Positions 1 through 8,101 are shown, counted from the first letter of the stretch. The stretch is DNA of 64,000 nt from Alcanivorax sediminis (GCF_009601165.1 NZ_WIRE01000001.1:372001-436000); one strand, 5' to 3'. A program made the numbers and translations. Notes: generated from the letters alone by a model not told the origin.

Positions 1-93
1 CAGGATCCGGAAAGCGAGGCCCGCGTACAAGCCCTGCTCGGCCGCCTGGAAGACGAAATCCAGGCCTTCGAAGACGCCCGCCGCAAGTTGTAG
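1..93 (+). CDS. zapA: C-terminal end of probable cell-division protein ZapA (partial)
   Basis: The window opens inside a plus-strand reading frame that ends with TAG at 91-93. The 30 visible residues are highly charged (EARVQALLGRLEDEIQAFED) and predict one amphipathic helix, as expected for the coiled-coil tail of ZapA, which stabilises FtsZ bundles at midcell. The name rests mainly on context: in gammaproteobacteria zapA lies directly upstream of 6S RNA and ygfA, which is what follows here. The 5' part is outside the window, so this cannot be confirmed from sequence. Another short coiled-coil protein is possible. Confidence 0.55.
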   Translation, partial: QDPESEARVQALLGRLEDEIQAFEDARRKL

Positions 94-110
94 CAGGGCC
101 GCAACAGGCA

Positions 111-130
111 TCACGCGGCACGCAACACGC
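111..130. repeat. Intergenic word repeat, CACGCGGCACGCAACACGC family
   Basis: Single copy of a degenerate word that recurs at gene ends in this window (4102-4122, 4722-4746, 8436-8470, 15276-15304, 35200-35346, 42943-42976). It lies just after the zapA stop codon. The rest of the gap up to the 6S promoter holds an AT-rich stretch at 228-255 made of repeated ATTAATTATT-like words and no open reading frame. Confidence 0.55.
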
Positions 131-295
131 CAACAGCAACCCCACAGGGATCATACACACGCCCGCTCTCCTACAGGGGATCCCCGACCTGCACCCCAAA
201 GCCCTGGTTCTGCTTTTGAACTTAGCTATTAATTATTCACTATTAATTATTAATTGCCGTTTGCTGCTGTTAACTGCCTTTCTGCCCTGTCAAGA

Positions 296-324
296 CTGTC
301 ACCCACCCACACCACTGTTATAAT
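296..324 (+). promoter_or_regulatory. Promoter of 6S RNA
   Basis: A perfect -10 box TATAAT at 319-324 lies 8 bases before the predicted 5' end of 6S RNA. A weak -35 (CTGTCA, 296-301) precedes it by 17 bases. This fits a sigma-70 promoter driving ssrS. Confidence 0.6.
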
Positions 325-332
325 GGCTTCGA

Positions 333-518
333 GTGTTTCCTGGCTCGTTTGCCAGAGGGCCATGTCCCTGAGCCGATAACGTAATACCCGGGGGCAAATA
401 TTGCCGTGTCCGTGTGCATGTCCGCCCAATGAGCGGAAAGCCTGAGGGCATAGTTGATGCCTCCACCTTGAACCATACGGTTCAAGGGTCAAGCCCGCAG
501 CGGCGGACCGGGAAGCAC
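333..518 (+). ncRNA. ssrS: 6S RNA
   Basis: 6S RNA binds the sigma-70 RNA polymerase holoenzyme and holds it inactive in stationary phase by mimicking an open promoter. The 5' segment 333-343 pairs without mismatch (G-U pairs allowed) with 508-518, giving the closing stem. Hallmark segments CCCTGAGCCGATA (near 365-380) and CCTTGAACC...GGTTCAAGGGT (about 466-490) match the conserved arms around the central bubble. The length of about 186 nt and the position between zapA and ygfA are canonical. A perfect TATAAT box ends 8 bases upstream. The adjacent ygfA is normally co-transcribed and released by processing. Confidence 0.93.
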
Positions 519-557
519 CCTTTATTTCTTCGCCTGATGCTTGACGCCAGAGGCCGG

Positions 558-1166
558 ATGCCTGATCAACAGCCACTCTCGCCATCGCAACGACAGCAGC
601 GTCAGCATCTGCGCAGGCAGCTACGCCAACAGCGCCGACAACTTACCGCAGGTCAGCGCCGCCGTGCGGCTCGCCGTGCCGCCCCCGCCCTGATCAACGC
701 CCTGCAACATCGCCCGGCAAATCATATTGCCCTGTACCTGGCCAACGATGGTGAGCTGGATCTGATCCCGGCCCTGTCCCACTTGCGCCTGCGCCGTAGC
801 AGCACCTATCTGCCCTGGCTGGACCCACTGCGCCGTGGCCATCTGCGTTTTCGTCTGTGGCAGCCCCACCACCCCATGCAACCCAACCAGTATGGCATTG
901 CCGAGCCCGCGCGGGCCCGTCGAGCCCGTGCTCTGTGGGCTCTGGACGTGATTCTACTGCCCGCCGTGGCCTTTGACCGCGCCGGTTACCGGATGGGAAT
1001 GGGAGGAGGGTATTACGATCGCACCCTGGCCGACCTGAAACGACGACCGCGCCAACCCATGTTGCTGGCGGTGGGATACGATTTTCAGTGTGTGGAAAGA
1101 GGCGTGCTACCGCTGGCCCCGTGGGACCAGCCGGTAGATGGGATCGTTACTGCTGGGTCTGAGTGA
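558..1166 (+). CDS. ygfA: 5-formyltetrahydrofolate cyclo-ligase
   Basis: Converts 5-formyl-THF to 5,10-methenyl-THF using ATP in the cytoplasm, recycling a folate form that inhibits one-carbon enzymes. The 202-residue product has the family signature GMGGGYYDRTL near residue 146, the N-terminal basic helix (RQQRQHLRRQLRQQRR) that binds ATP phosphates, and the substrate-site segment NDGELDL. Length matches the family (about 200). The ATG at 558 is chosen because AGAGG precedes it by about 5 bases and an upstream in-frame ATG at 537 lacks a Shine-Dalgarno. An even longer frame would run back into 6S RNA. The gene directly follows 6S RNA, the usual ssrS-ygfA pair. Confidence 0.9.
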   Translation: MPDQQPLSPSQRQQRQHLRRQLRQQRRQLTAGQRRRAARRAAPALINALQHRPANHIALYLANDGELDLIPALSHLRLRRSSTYLPWLDPLRRGHLRFRLWQPHHPMQPNQYGIAEPARARRARALWALDVILLPAVAFDRAGYRMGMGGGYYDRTLADLKRRPRQPMLLAVGYDFQCVERGVLPLAPWDQPVDGIVTAGSE

Positions 1167-1296
1167 CCATGATACCGGCACTGTCAGCATAATGCTGATA
1201 GTCCGGCTCGTTGCCACCGTGGGTAATGCTGCTTACCAGCACTCCCAGCCCGAAAACGATTGCCAGTAGCACCAGGGCGTCCGGCTTCTTCTTCAT
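1147..1296 (-). CDS. Small single-pass membrane protein, unknown function
   Basis: A 49-residue protein that starts MKKKPDALVLLAIVFGLGVL, with three lysines followed by one hydrophobic helix (about residues 7-24). This looks like a small inner-membrane protein or an uncleaved signal anchor. The ATG at 1296 has a GGGGAA Shine-Dalgarno-like run upstream; the longer frame to 1365 is less plausible because this internal start has both signal topology and SD. It is convergent with ygfA and their 3' ends overlap by 20 bases. I do not recognise a family. Similar small KKKP-start membrane proteins are common in this lineage, but that is only an impression. Confidence 0.55.
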   Translation of the reverse strand: MKKKPDALVLLAIVFGLGVLVSSITHGGNEPDYQHYADSAGIMVTQTQQ

Positions 1297-1610
1297 TTTT
1301 CTATTCCCCAAAGTGGTACAGCTAAACAATACATACTGAGTAAAAAGTACTAACAGGACAGTCACTGTAATCGGATTGACTGCCGGAAAATGCCAACCGG
1401 GTCAAAATTTGACCATCTCGCTGAATAAAGTCAAGTAGTTACCCGCCTATCTTGACGTTTCTTAACAGAACAACGTCATAAGCCAGTGTTAACGGGTTCA
1501 CAAAAATGCAACTACGCTCATATCCATAGAGCCAATCGCAGAACCCGACAGGCCTGCGGGGTATGTGACCACCCACTGCAGACCAGGTTCCCGAAGACGC
1601 GGACAATACG

Positions 1611-3128
1611 CTAGTTGAGGAACAGGCGATAGGCCGGATTATCGCTTTCTTCCACCATGGGGTAAGGCACCTTTTTCAGGTCCGCCAGCAACTGGCCGCC
1701 CTTGCCCTCTTCCACCTGGAAGCCCACCAGCACCCGACCATAGGCGGCACCGTGGTTGCGATAATGAAACAGACTGATATTCCACTTTCCGCCCAGCGAC
1801 TGCAGGAACGCCATCAAGGCGCCGGGACGCTCGGGAAATTCCACCCGGAACAGGCGCTCGTGCAGGTCCTGCCGGGAAGTATGCCCTCCCACCAGATGCC
1901 GGATATGCAGCTTGGCCATCTCGTTGCCGCTCATATCCACCACGGGATAGCCCTTTTCATCCAATTCCTGCATCAAGGCCTGCAAGGCCTTGCCACCGGG
2001 CTTGAGCTGAATACCCACGAAGATATTGGCCTGCCGGTCATCGCTGTAACGATAGTTGAACTCGGTGATGCCACGACGCCCCAGCGCCTGGCAGAACGCA
2101 CGAAAGGCGCCAGGCCTTTCCGGGATCGTGACACCGAGCAGGGCTTCACGCTGCTCGCCCAATTCGGCGCGCTCGGACACATGCCGCAGACGATCAAAAT
2201 TCACGTTGGCGCCACTCTGGATCGCCACCAGTGTCTGGCCCTCTACACCATGCCTGGCCACCCAGTTTTTCAGTCCCGCCAGCGCCAGTGCACCCGCAGG
2301 TTCACAGATAGCGCGGGTATCTTCGAACGAATCCTTGATGGCGGCACAGATCTCATCGGTGGTGGCGGTGACCACTTCGTCCACATGATCCTTGAGGATC
2401 TTGAAGGTTTCCTTGCCGATCTGTTTCACTGCCACACCGTCAGCAAACAACCCGACCTCCTTGAGGATGACCCGGCGCTTGCTGTCCATGGCCGCTTTCA
2501 GGCAAGCCGCATCTTCTGGCTCCACCGCGATGATTTTGACTTCCGGGCGCACATACTTCACATACGCTGCCACCCCGGCTGCCAGGCCGCCACCGCCAAC
2601 CGGTATGAAGATGGCATCCAGGTCGCCGCTGAGCTGACGCAACAACTCCATACCCACCGTGCCCTGCCCGGCAATCACATCCGGGTCATCGTAAGGGTGC
2701 ACAAAGGTCAGGCCGCCCTTCTCTTCCAGGATCCGCGCATGGGCCAGCGCTTCATCAAAACTGTCACCAAACAGCACCGCCTTGCCACCATGGTTGCGTA
2801 CCGAGTTCACCTTGATGTCCGGTGTGGTCCGCGGCATCACGATAGTGGCCTTCACCCCCATGGAGGTGGCGGCCAGCGCCATACCCTGAGCGTGGTTACC
2901 CGCCGAGGCGCAAATCACGCCCCGGTCCAGCTGCTCCTGGGTGAGCTGGCAAAGCTTGTTGTAGGCACCACGCAACTTGAAGGAGAACACCGGCTGGAGA
3001 TCTTCGCGCTTGAGCAGTACCCGGTTGCCAATTCGCTTGGAAATCAACGGCGCTGCATGAATGGGCGTTTCTACCGCCACGTCGTAGACGCGGGATTGCA
3101 GTATCCGTTTGACGTATTTATCCAGCAT
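1611..3128 (-). CDS. ilvA: Threonine ammonia-lyase, biosynthetic
   Basis: PLP enzyme deaminating threonine to 2-oxobutanoate, the first step of isoleucine synthesis. Lys51 in SFKLRGAYNK forms the Schiff base, and the phosphate-binding glycine loop VGGGGLAAG is at 177-185. The catalytic domain covers about residues 10-320. Two ACT-like regulatory domains follow (each with an ERPGA motif, near 337 and 430), where isoleucine and valine bind. The 505-residue length matches the long, feedback-regulated form rather than the short catabolic TdcB type. It is divergent from rpiA across a 319-base gap. Confidence 0.96.
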   Translation of the reverse strand: MLDKYVKRILQSRVYDVAVETPIHAAPLISKRIGNRVLLKREDLQPVFSFKLRGAYNKLCQLTQEQLDRGVICASAGNHAQGMALAATSMGVKATIVMPRTTPDIKVNSVRNHGGKAVLFGDSFDEALAHARILEEKGGLTFVHPYDDPDVIAGQGTVGMELLRQLSGDLDAIFIPVGGGGLAAGVAAYVKYVRPEVKIIAVEPEDAACLKAAMDSKRRVILKEVGLFADGVAVKQIGKETFKILKDHVDEVVTATTDEICAAIKDSFEDTRAICEPAGALALAGLKNWVARHGVEGQTLVAIQSGANVNFDRLRHVSERAELGEQREALLGVTIPERPGAFRAFCQALGRRGITEFNYRYSDDRQANIFVGIQLKPGGKALQALMQELDEKGYPVVDMSGNEMAKLHIRHLVGGHTSRQDLHERLFRVEFPERPGALMAFLQSLGGKWNISLFHYRNHGAAYGRVLVGFQVEEGKGGQLLADLKKVPYPMVEESDNPAYRLFLN

Positions 3129-3270
3129 GAAGGTATCCGGGTGATCTCATCAGAAAGGGGGAACAGGCGTCCTAGTCTAGGGGCAGGACAGTGTAATTGC
3201 GATAGTCCGGGGTCGAGTCCGCGTCGCCGCTGCCCTATAATTGGTATCTCACGGGTTACCGGGAAAGCGA

Positions 3271-3381
3271 AACCGGGCGGACGCCAGAGGTCCAGGCGAC
3301 TGACATCGGGTCAAAACCGTTCAATCTCGTGTTTTTTAGCTTATCGCGTCCGACCTCCGACCCTGGACGTCCGACCGGGTT
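3271..3381. repeat. Imperfect palindrome of GACGTCCGAC-type words between ilvA and rpiA
   Basis: Left arm 3271-3300 (AACCGGGCGGACGCCAGAGG...) is an imperfect reverse complement of right arm 3346-3381 (...CTGGACGTCCGACCGGGTT), with a 45-base centre. The same word family forms a cleaner palindrome at 11883-11954. The 3129-3447 gap between the divergent genes holds only this element and presumably both promoters; no ORF or RNA gene was seen. Confidence 0.6.
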
Positions 3382-3447
3382 GAACCCTGGCTCATTCAAG
3401 ATGACCATTGGCTCTCATCACATTCACCAGCATGACAGGACGGTTTC

Positions 3448-4101
3448 ATGGATCAGGATGCGCTGAAAAAGCAGGTGGCAGAAGCCGCACTGCGCTTTGT
3501 GCCTGAGGGCGAATATATCGGCGTGGGCACCGGCTCCACCGCCAACTTCTTCATTGATGGCCTGGCCACCATGAAAGACCGAATCAAGGGCGCAGTAGCC
3601 AGCTCTGAAGCCACAGCAGAGCGCCTGAAAGGCCACGGCATTACCGTGGTATCGCTCAATGATGTGGACCGCCTGCCCGTTTATGTAGATGGCGCCGACG
3701 AAGTGAACGCCCACCGGGAAATGATCAAGGGAGGCGGTGGCGCGCTGACCCGGGAAAAGATCGTGGCCGCCGTCGCCGATCAGTTCATCTGCATCGTGGA
3801 TGGCTCCAAGCAGGTCAAGCGCCTGGGCAAGTTCCCGCTACCCGTGGAAGTGCTGCCCATGGCCCGCTCCCATGTAGCCCGCAAGCTGGTGGCACTGGGC
3901 GGCCAGCCGCAATACCGTGAAGGCTTTGTCACTGATAATGGCAACATCATTCTCGATGTTCACAACCTGGATATTCTCAACCCCATCGAACTGGAAGAGA
4001 AGATCAACAACATTGTTGGCGTAGTCACCAACGGCTTGTTCGCCAAACGCCCGGCCAACGTGGTGCTGGTGGGCGAGAACGGTAGCGTCAATCAGTTTTA
4101 A
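3448..4101 (+). CDS. rpiA: Ribose-5-phosphate isomerase A
   Basis: Interconverts ribose-5-phosphate and ribulose-5-phosphate in the non-oxidative pentose phosphate pathway. The 217-residue protein carries the phosphate loop GTGSTA (27-32), the active-site motif DGADE (81-85) and [11 protein letters not shown] (94-104). Asp81, Asp84 and Lys94 fall at the same numbers as in the E. coli enzyme. Length is typical (about 219). The ATG at 3448 follows an AGGACGG Shine-Dalgarno-like run. A strong intrinsic terminator follows 30 bases after the stop codon, so it is probably monocistronic. It complements the transketolase encoded at 11964-13964. Confidence 0.97.
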   Translation: MDQDALKKQVAEAALRFVPEGEYIGVGTGSTANFFIDGLATMKDRIKGAVASSEATAERLKGHGITVVSLNDVDRLPVYVDGADEVNAHREMIKGGGGALTREKIVAAVADQFICIVDGSKQVKRLGKFPLPVEVLPMARSHVARKLVALGGQPQYREGFVTDNGNIILDVHNLDILNPIELEEKINNIVGVVTNGLFAKRPANVVLVGENGSVNQF

Positions 4102-4122
4102 GCAACGCGGCACGCAACACGC
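4102..4122. repeat. Word repeat, GCAACGCGGCACGCAACACGC
   Basis: Copy of the CACGC word family placed immediately after the rpiA stop codon and just before the rpiA terminator. Confidence 0.55.
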
Positions 4123-4130
4123 CTGAAACA

Positions 4131-4167
4131 AAAAGGCCCGCCCGGGAAACCGGGCGGGCCTTTTTTT
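4131..4167 (+). terminator. rho-independent terminator of rpiA
   Basis: A GC-only stem GGCCCGCCCGG / CCGGGCGGGCC with a loop of three A residues is followed by seven T. The left flank is A-rich, so it can also work for leftward transcription from the small exported-protein gene. Confidence 0.9.
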
Positions 4168-4173
4168 GGCTGA

Positions 4174-4260
4174 ACCCCTGCAGGAGTTCAGCTCACCTGA
4201 ACGATCCGAGCCCAAGCGAGGCAAGACTCCCGGAAGCAAGTAACAAGTTCAGAAAAAAAC
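4174..4260. repeat. Half copy of the composite REP / GAGTTTCGA element
   Basis: CTGCAGGAGTTCAG followed by CGATCCGAGCCCAAGCGAGG matches the left outer arm of the large palindrome at 8131-8340 (CTGCAGGAGCGAG...CGATCCGAGCCTAAGCGAGG). The expected inverted right arm is missing here, so this is a decayed or truncated copy. It occupies the gap between rpiA and the next gene. Confidence 0.5.
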
Positions 4261-4294
4261 GACGGCGAGGTCAGCGGTTTTATGCGGTTCTGCC

Positions 4295-4576
4295 TTACGG
4301 CTTGCGATTCATCTCCCGGATCATGTCATCGCGGCGATGCTGGATGCGATTATGAAGATCCTGCTGGCGGGCATTGGATTGCTCCCGCTGCGCATCACGA
4401 TGATCCTGCAATCGCTCCTGCTCACGAAGGCTCTGCTCTTCGCGGAGGTATTCCGAGGTGGCATCAGGACCAGGTTGCCACACCGCTGAAGCAGACTCTG
4501 CTGCAGCGACAGCGGCCAACGGCAGCAGCATTATGGGGAGGGCCATTCTGATGCTCACTTTCCGTTGCGCGCTCAT
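4295..4576 (-). CDS. Small exported charged protein, unknown function
   Basis: 93 residues. The N-terminus MSAQRKVSIRMALPIMLLPL followed by AAVAAAESASA is a signal peptide with a probable cut after ASA, leaving a small periplasmic protein that is very rich in Glu, Gln, Arg and Asp (EYLREEQSLREQERLQDHRD) and probably a continuous helix. The start at 4576 is set by a strong GGGAGAGGG Shine-Dalgarno; the frame stays open upstream to 4762 without coding signs. No family recognised. It is downstream of, and on the same strand as, another exported helical protein (4808-5320), but a terminator separates them. Confidence 0.65.
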   Translation of the reverse strand: MSAQRKVSIRMALPIMLLPLAAVAAAESASAVWQPGPDATSEYLREEQSLREQERLQDHRDAQREQSNARQQDLHNRIQHRRDDMIREMNRKP

Positions 4577-4721
4577 GACCCTCTCCCTGCAAACAATACA
4601 ACCGGAGGTCTCACGACTCCATCTTTCTGAAGTTCCACTATGCCAGACATCACTCACCAACGCGTGAAGCCCTCCTGTACAAGGCTTCAGGGATCGTCCC
4701 CACGGTTTTGCCTTTAGATGT

Positions 4722-4746
4722 TGCGTAATGCATGCAGCGTGTTGCG
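4722..4746. repeat. Word repeat, TGCAGCGTGTTGC type
   Basis: Inverted copy of the CACGC word family beside the terminator at 4761-4791. Confidence 0.4.
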
Positions 4747-4760
4747 GCCGCAGAGCGGCC

Positions 4761-4791
4761 AAAAAAAAGGCCGCTAAATAGCGGCCTTTTT
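4761..4791 (-). terminator. rho-independent terminator (leftward, possibly bidirectional)
   Basis: Stem GGCCGCT / AGCGGCC with an AAAT loop. On the minus strand it is followed by eight T, on the plus strand by five T. It lies just downstream of the 4808-5320 gene. Confidence 0.88.
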
Positions 4792-4807
4792 CATTCCTCA
4801 GGGAGAA

Positions 4808-5320
4808 TTAATCCCAGAAGTTGAACCACGGCTTGGCTTTCGCCTTGGCCTCGGCATTGGCGTTAACTGCGCCAGCTTCACCAGCTTCTACGTTGGCATC
4901 AACTTCTGCTTCCGCACCAGCTTCCATGGCAGCCTTGGCTTCATCACGACGCTGCTTGGCGGCGTCCTTTTGCTTCTCCATGCGCTCTTCGGCGGCCTCA
5001 TGCTCATCTTCCATGCGGTCTTCGGCATCGTCCATCTTGGCCTTGCCTTCTTCGCGCTTGGCTTCTGCCTTGGCCTTCATTTCCTTGTGCTTGGCTTCCA
5101 TCTCCGCCTTGTGGGCGTCGCGCTTCTGCATCATCTCTTCTTTCTTGGCCTGACCTTTTGCCTTGGCCTCATCGCGACTTTCGCGCATTTCCTGCTCAGC
5201 AGCCTTGGCATCTGCGTCGGCGCTCACCGCCGCATTGATCCCCGCATTCAAATCGGCAACCGCCACCTGGCTCAACATTGCCGCACCGGCTGTCATTGCC
5301 AGCATGATCTTCTTATCCAT
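4808..5320 (-). CDS. Exported Lys/Glu/Ala-rich coiled-coil protein, unknown function
   Basis: 170 residues: signal peptide MDKKIMLAMTAGAAMLSQVA-VA, then about 120 residues almost wholly of Ala, Lys, Glu, Asp, Met and Arg with heptad-like spacing (for example MEAKHKEMKAKAEAKREEGK), predicting a long single helix or coiled coil in the periplasm. An Ala/Glu-rich segment follows and the chain ends in a distinct aromatic tail KPWFNFWD. The tail may be a contact or anchoring point; that is inference. The Shine-Dalgarno AAGGAGAG supports the start. Low-complexity composition means any database hit to other coiled coils would be uninformative. Followed by its own strong terminator. Confidence 0.7.
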   Translation of the reverse strand: MDKKIMLAMTAGAAMLSQVAVADLNAGINAAVSADADAKAAEQEMRESRDEAKAKGQAKKEEMMQKRDAHKAEMEAKHKEMKAKAEAKREEGKAKMDDAEDRMEDEHEAAEERMEKQKDAAKQRRDEAKAAMEAGAEAEVDANVEAGEAGAVNANAEAKAKAKPWFNFWD

Positions 5321-5445
5321 ACTTTTCTCTCCTTGCTTCCTACCTGGTTGGTACGAATCTGATGGTCCAATCTTCGCTAAATACCTTGTGCCAAACCCCG
5401 ATTCAGCTCAAGTAACAAACCGTAAAATCGGGAACCGACGCAACT

Positions 5446-6396
5446 TCAGGCCAAATACTGATCAATAATAGCGAAAATTTTCTGTCGATAGTCTTCATTT
5501 TCATTGGCCAGCTGATGGCGAGCCCCGGGCAGCATGTGAATACGCGGCTCCATGAACTTGCTTCGGATCACATTCATGTTGTATCGCCAATCGACTGTTT
5601 CATCCAGATCGCCCTGAATCACGATGGGCGAGACATGAATGTGCGACACCTTCTCGAAGCCTGGCAACCATTTTTTCAATGCGCTTACCCAGATAGCCGA
5701 CACCCGGCGCGCTTGAAGTGGGTCCTTGTTTTCCAGAAAGTCGAGAAAATCCGGATCATTCGAATTGATCGAGAACACACGCTTGATGCTTTTCGAAAAC
5801 GGGCTGATCGCGGTATGCAGCCAGCGGGCCGTACTCCACTTGAACGGCCGCACCAGAGGCGCGAGCAATATCACATGCTCAAAGGGATTGTTTGCTCCTT
5901 CGCCACGGCTAGCCAGGTAATCCATGACGATGGCACCGCCGGTACTCTGGGCAATCACATGCCAGGGGTGGGGGAAGTGGTTGGCTGCCAGGGTCAGACA
6001 CTGTTCCAGCACCCGCCTGTAAGTGAGGAAATCGTCGATGACAGCCTGGGGACCAGAGCTTAAACCATGACCGGGCAAATCATAGGCCAGCACCGCATAG
6101 CCAAGATCCAGCACATGGCCGATCACATGGCGATACAGCCCCACATGGTCGAAGTAGCCGTGGCATACCAGCACGGTACCGCGCGGATTTTGCGGACGCC
6201 AGGCATGAACAGATATCTGGTGACCATCAGCCTCGAAGTAACCAAAACCATGCTCAAGGCTTGGCAGGCGCTCGGCAAAATTCAGCCCGTAGTAGGCGAT
6301 GTACTTCTGGCTCGACTCGCTCAGCGGGTCGAATTGCTCCCAGTTGAGCGGCTTCCAGTCCTGCCTGATATGGTCACGGTCGAAAGGGTTTTCCAT
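5446..6396 (-). CDS. Alpha/beta hydrolase, monoacylglycerol-lipase-like
   Basis: 316-residue soluble esterase/lipase-type hydrolase. The early segment VLVCHGYFDH forms the oxyanion region and DLPGHGLSSG is typical of monoglyceride-lipase-like enzymes. The nucleophile elbow is AQSTGG, so the first Gly of GxSxG is Ala. The acid is probably in GDLDETVDW and the catalytic His in PGARHQLANE. No signal peptide, so cytoplasmic. Substrate is unknown; acylglycerol or another fatty ester would fit a lipid-degrading host, which is inference. Divergent from the flavin-reductase-like gene at 6531, so the two may share a control region. Confidence 0.8.
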   Translation of the reverse strand: MENPFDRDHIRQDWKPLNWEQFDPLSESSQKYIAYYGLNFAERLPSLEHGFGYFEADGHQISVHAWRPQNPRGTVLVCHGYFDHVGLYRHVIGHVLDLGYAVLAYDLPGHGLSSGPQAVIDDFLTYRRVLEQCLTLAANHFPHPWHVIAQSTGGAIVMDYLASRGEGANNPFEHVILLAPLVRPFKWSTARWLHTAISPFSKSIKRVFSINSNDPDFLDFLENKDPLQARRVSAIWVSALKKWLPGFEKVSHIHVSPIVIQGDLDETVDWRYNMNVIRSKFMEPRIHMLPGARHQLANENEDYRQKIFAIIDQYLA

Positions 6397-6530
6397 GGCT
6401 GGTGCGGGATCTCCACGGTTTGCTCACAGCATCTCCCGATAATACGGGCACAGCCGCAATGTCGAAAGGACAAGTCCCTTTGGCAATGAACCATCCCGCT
6501 TTCTTCATCGCAGAACTGAATGGGAATCCC

Positions 6531-7166
6531 ATGCATTTCAACACCCAGTCGCTGGACGCATTACCCAAAACCACGCGTGTGAACCTGATCAACAGCCTGA
6601 CCGGCTTCAAGAGTGCGAACCTGATTGGCACCCGCAGCAACAACGGTCAGGAGAATCTTTCCATTGTTGGCTCCTGTTTCCATCTTGGGGCCGACCCTGC
6701 ATTGATGGGCATGATCATTCGCCCCCATTCCGTGGACCGACACAGCCTCGAATACCTTCAGGAGACCGGCTACTTCACCCTGAATCATGTCCATGAGGGG
6801 ATTATTGGCGCAGCGCATCAGACTTCGGCCCGTTACCCCCGTGAGGTATCAGAATTCGGCGCAACCGGCTTGACGCCCCTCTACAGCCATGACTTCCCCG
6901 CCCCTTTTGTGGCGGAGTCACGCATTCGGCTGGGCATGAAAGTGATCGAAACGCAGGACCTCGCCGTCAATGGCACCGTACTGGTGATCGCGGCTATTGA
7001 GCACGTGCTACTCGCGCAAGGGTTGATGGCAAGCGATGGATATGTGGATGTGGAAGAAGCAGGTACCGTAGCGCTATCCGGGCTGGACAGCTATCACCTC
7101 ACCCGGCGCGTGGGTCGCTGGCGCTATGCCAAACCGGACCTCACACCGCAGAAAATCAGCGACTGA
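6531..7166 (+). CDS. Flavin-reductase-like domain protein
   Basis: 211 residues resembling the FMN-binding split-barrel flavin reductase family (DIM6/NTAB type). The N-terminal pattern RVNLINSLTGFKSANLIGTR and the later SPE-like substitution FTLNHVHEGIIGAAHQTSAR suit this family. It probably binds FMN and reduces or uses it in an oxygenase or reductase reaction; the partner is unknown. The ATG at 6531 is preferred over the open upstream frame (to 6402) because family members start just before this segment. Its 3' end overlaps the convergent membrane-protein gene by 11 bases. Confidence 0.75.
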   Translation: MHFNTQSLDALPKTTRVNLINSLTGFKSANLIGTRSNNGQENLSIVGSCFHLGADPALMGMIIRPHSVDRHSLEYLQETGYFTLNHVHEGIIGAAHQTSARYPREVSEFGATGLTPLYSHDFPAPFVAESRIRLGMKVIETQDLAVNGTVLVIAAIEHVLLAQGLMASDGYVDVEEAGTVALSGLDSYHLTRRVGRWRYAKPDLTPQKISD

Positions 7167-7494
7167 GCAGCGGCTCCGGCATGGGCTGTTGCAGCGCCAG
7201 CAGCCCCCACCATGCGGTGAGCGCCAGAATCGGCAATGACAACAACAGACCCCACAGCACCAGACGATTGGCCCAGGGATTGAGATCCCGATGACTCAGG
7301 GCAAAGCATTGAGACGCCGGCACCGGCAACAACAGAATAACAAAGCCCCACACCCACAGCTTCTCCCCAAAAGCAGTGATCATCAGGGTCAGCCACCCCA
7401 TCCACATCAATCCCACCCCCACGGCGGACAACAGCGCAAGTGGCAGGGCAACCCACTGATGCTGGACGTAGAAATCGAGAAAGGCGTTGAGCAT
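7156..7494 (-). CDS. Four-helix membrane protein, unknown function
   Basis: 112 residues with about three to four hydrophobic helices (near 15-40, 46-60, 78-102) and no recognised motif. An N-terminal amphipathic stretch MLNAFLDFYVQHQW precedes the first helix. It is an integral inner-membrane protein. Convergent with the flavin-reductase-like gene, with an 11-base overlap. A weak GGAAC precedes the start. Family unknown. Confidence 0.6.
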   Translation of the reverse strand: MLNAFLDFYVQHQWVALPLALLSAVGVGLMWMGWLTLMITAFGEKLWVWGFVILLLPVPASQCFALSHRDLNPWANRLVLWGLLLSLPILALTAWWGLLALQQPMPEPLLSR

Positions 7495-7604
7495 GACAGG
7501 TTCCGGTAAGTGTCAGGGTGTGCAGGCATTGTCCGCGCTTGTGGCCGCGGGTCAACATCGCTTCCCTGTTATCTTGCCCCATATCAAGATGTTCGCCACA
7601 TCAG

Positions 7605-7633
7605 GGAAACTTTATTCCCGGTTCCCGCTCTAA
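7605..7633 (+). promoter_or_regulatory. Possible sigma-E (AlgU)-type promoter of the META-domain gene
   Basis: AAACTT at 7607-7612 differs in one base from the AlgU/RpoE -35 consensus GAACTT. After a 16-base spacer comes TCTAA (7629-7633), close to the TCTGA/TCTAA -10. It lies 37 bases before the start of an exported META-domain gene, a class often tied to envelope stress. Pattern match only. Confidence 0.4.
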
Positions 7634-7669
7634 TCCGTGAATCCGGAACGTTGAATAAAAGGAAACACC

Positions 7670-8101
7670 ATGAAAACCCTGCTTCGTACTGCGCTGGTTG
7701 CCGCCAGCATTTCGCTGACCGCAACGTGCAGCACCGCATCCGACCATCACGATGGACACCATGCAATGCCTGGATTCGAACAACTCAGCGGTGAACCCTG
7801 GCAGGTGCAAAGCCTGAACGGCAAACCGGTCGGTAATGCCTCTGTGACACTGGTGTTTCCTGAAGAGGGCAAACTTGCAGGCCGCGCCGCCTGCAACAAC
7901 TACATGGCCAGCTACAGCGATGGAGACGGACACTTCACCATCCAGCCCGGCGCAATGACCCGAAAGGCCTGCATGCCACCGCTGATGGCAATGGAACAGC
8001 AGTTCGTGGAGGCCCTGAAAGGGGTTAACACCGCCGTGCTGAATGATCTGGGCGAGCTGGTGCTGAGCGGTGAAGGCGTGGAGATCAAGGCGACGCGGTA
8101 A
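7670..8101 (+). CDS. Exported META-domain protein (HslJ-like)
   Basis: 143 residues: signal peptide MKTLLRTALVAASISLTATC, then a META/HslJ domain from about residue 35. Family signs are LSGEPWQVQSLNGKPV, the GRAACNNYMASYS segment (G-CN-y pattern) and TRKACMPPLMAMEQQFVEAL. The C in ATCST could be a lipobox cysteine, so it may be a lipoprotein. META-domain proteins sit in the periplasm or outer membrane and are linked to stress resistance; the molecular role is not known. Start supported by AAAGGAA. Two cysteines in the mature domain (GRAAC and RKAC) may form the conserved disulfide. Confidence 0.85.
   Translation: MKTLLRTALVAASISLTATCSTASDHHDGHHAMPGFEQLSGEPWQVQSLNGKPVGNASVTLVFPEEGKLAGRAACNNYMASYSDGDGHFTIQPGAMTRKACMPPLMAMEQQFVEALKGVNTAVLNDLGELVLSGEGVEIKATR

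Noticed and set aside
3180..3240. tRNA-like segment (TCCGGGGTCGAGTCCGCG)
   Set aside because: No cloverleaf with acceptor and anticodon stems; no TTCRA T-loop.
1752..3383. 543-codon plus-strand open frame opposite ilvA
   Set aside because: Third-position GC bias in high-GC genes leaves long open frames on the other strand. No ribosome site, and ilvA is certain.
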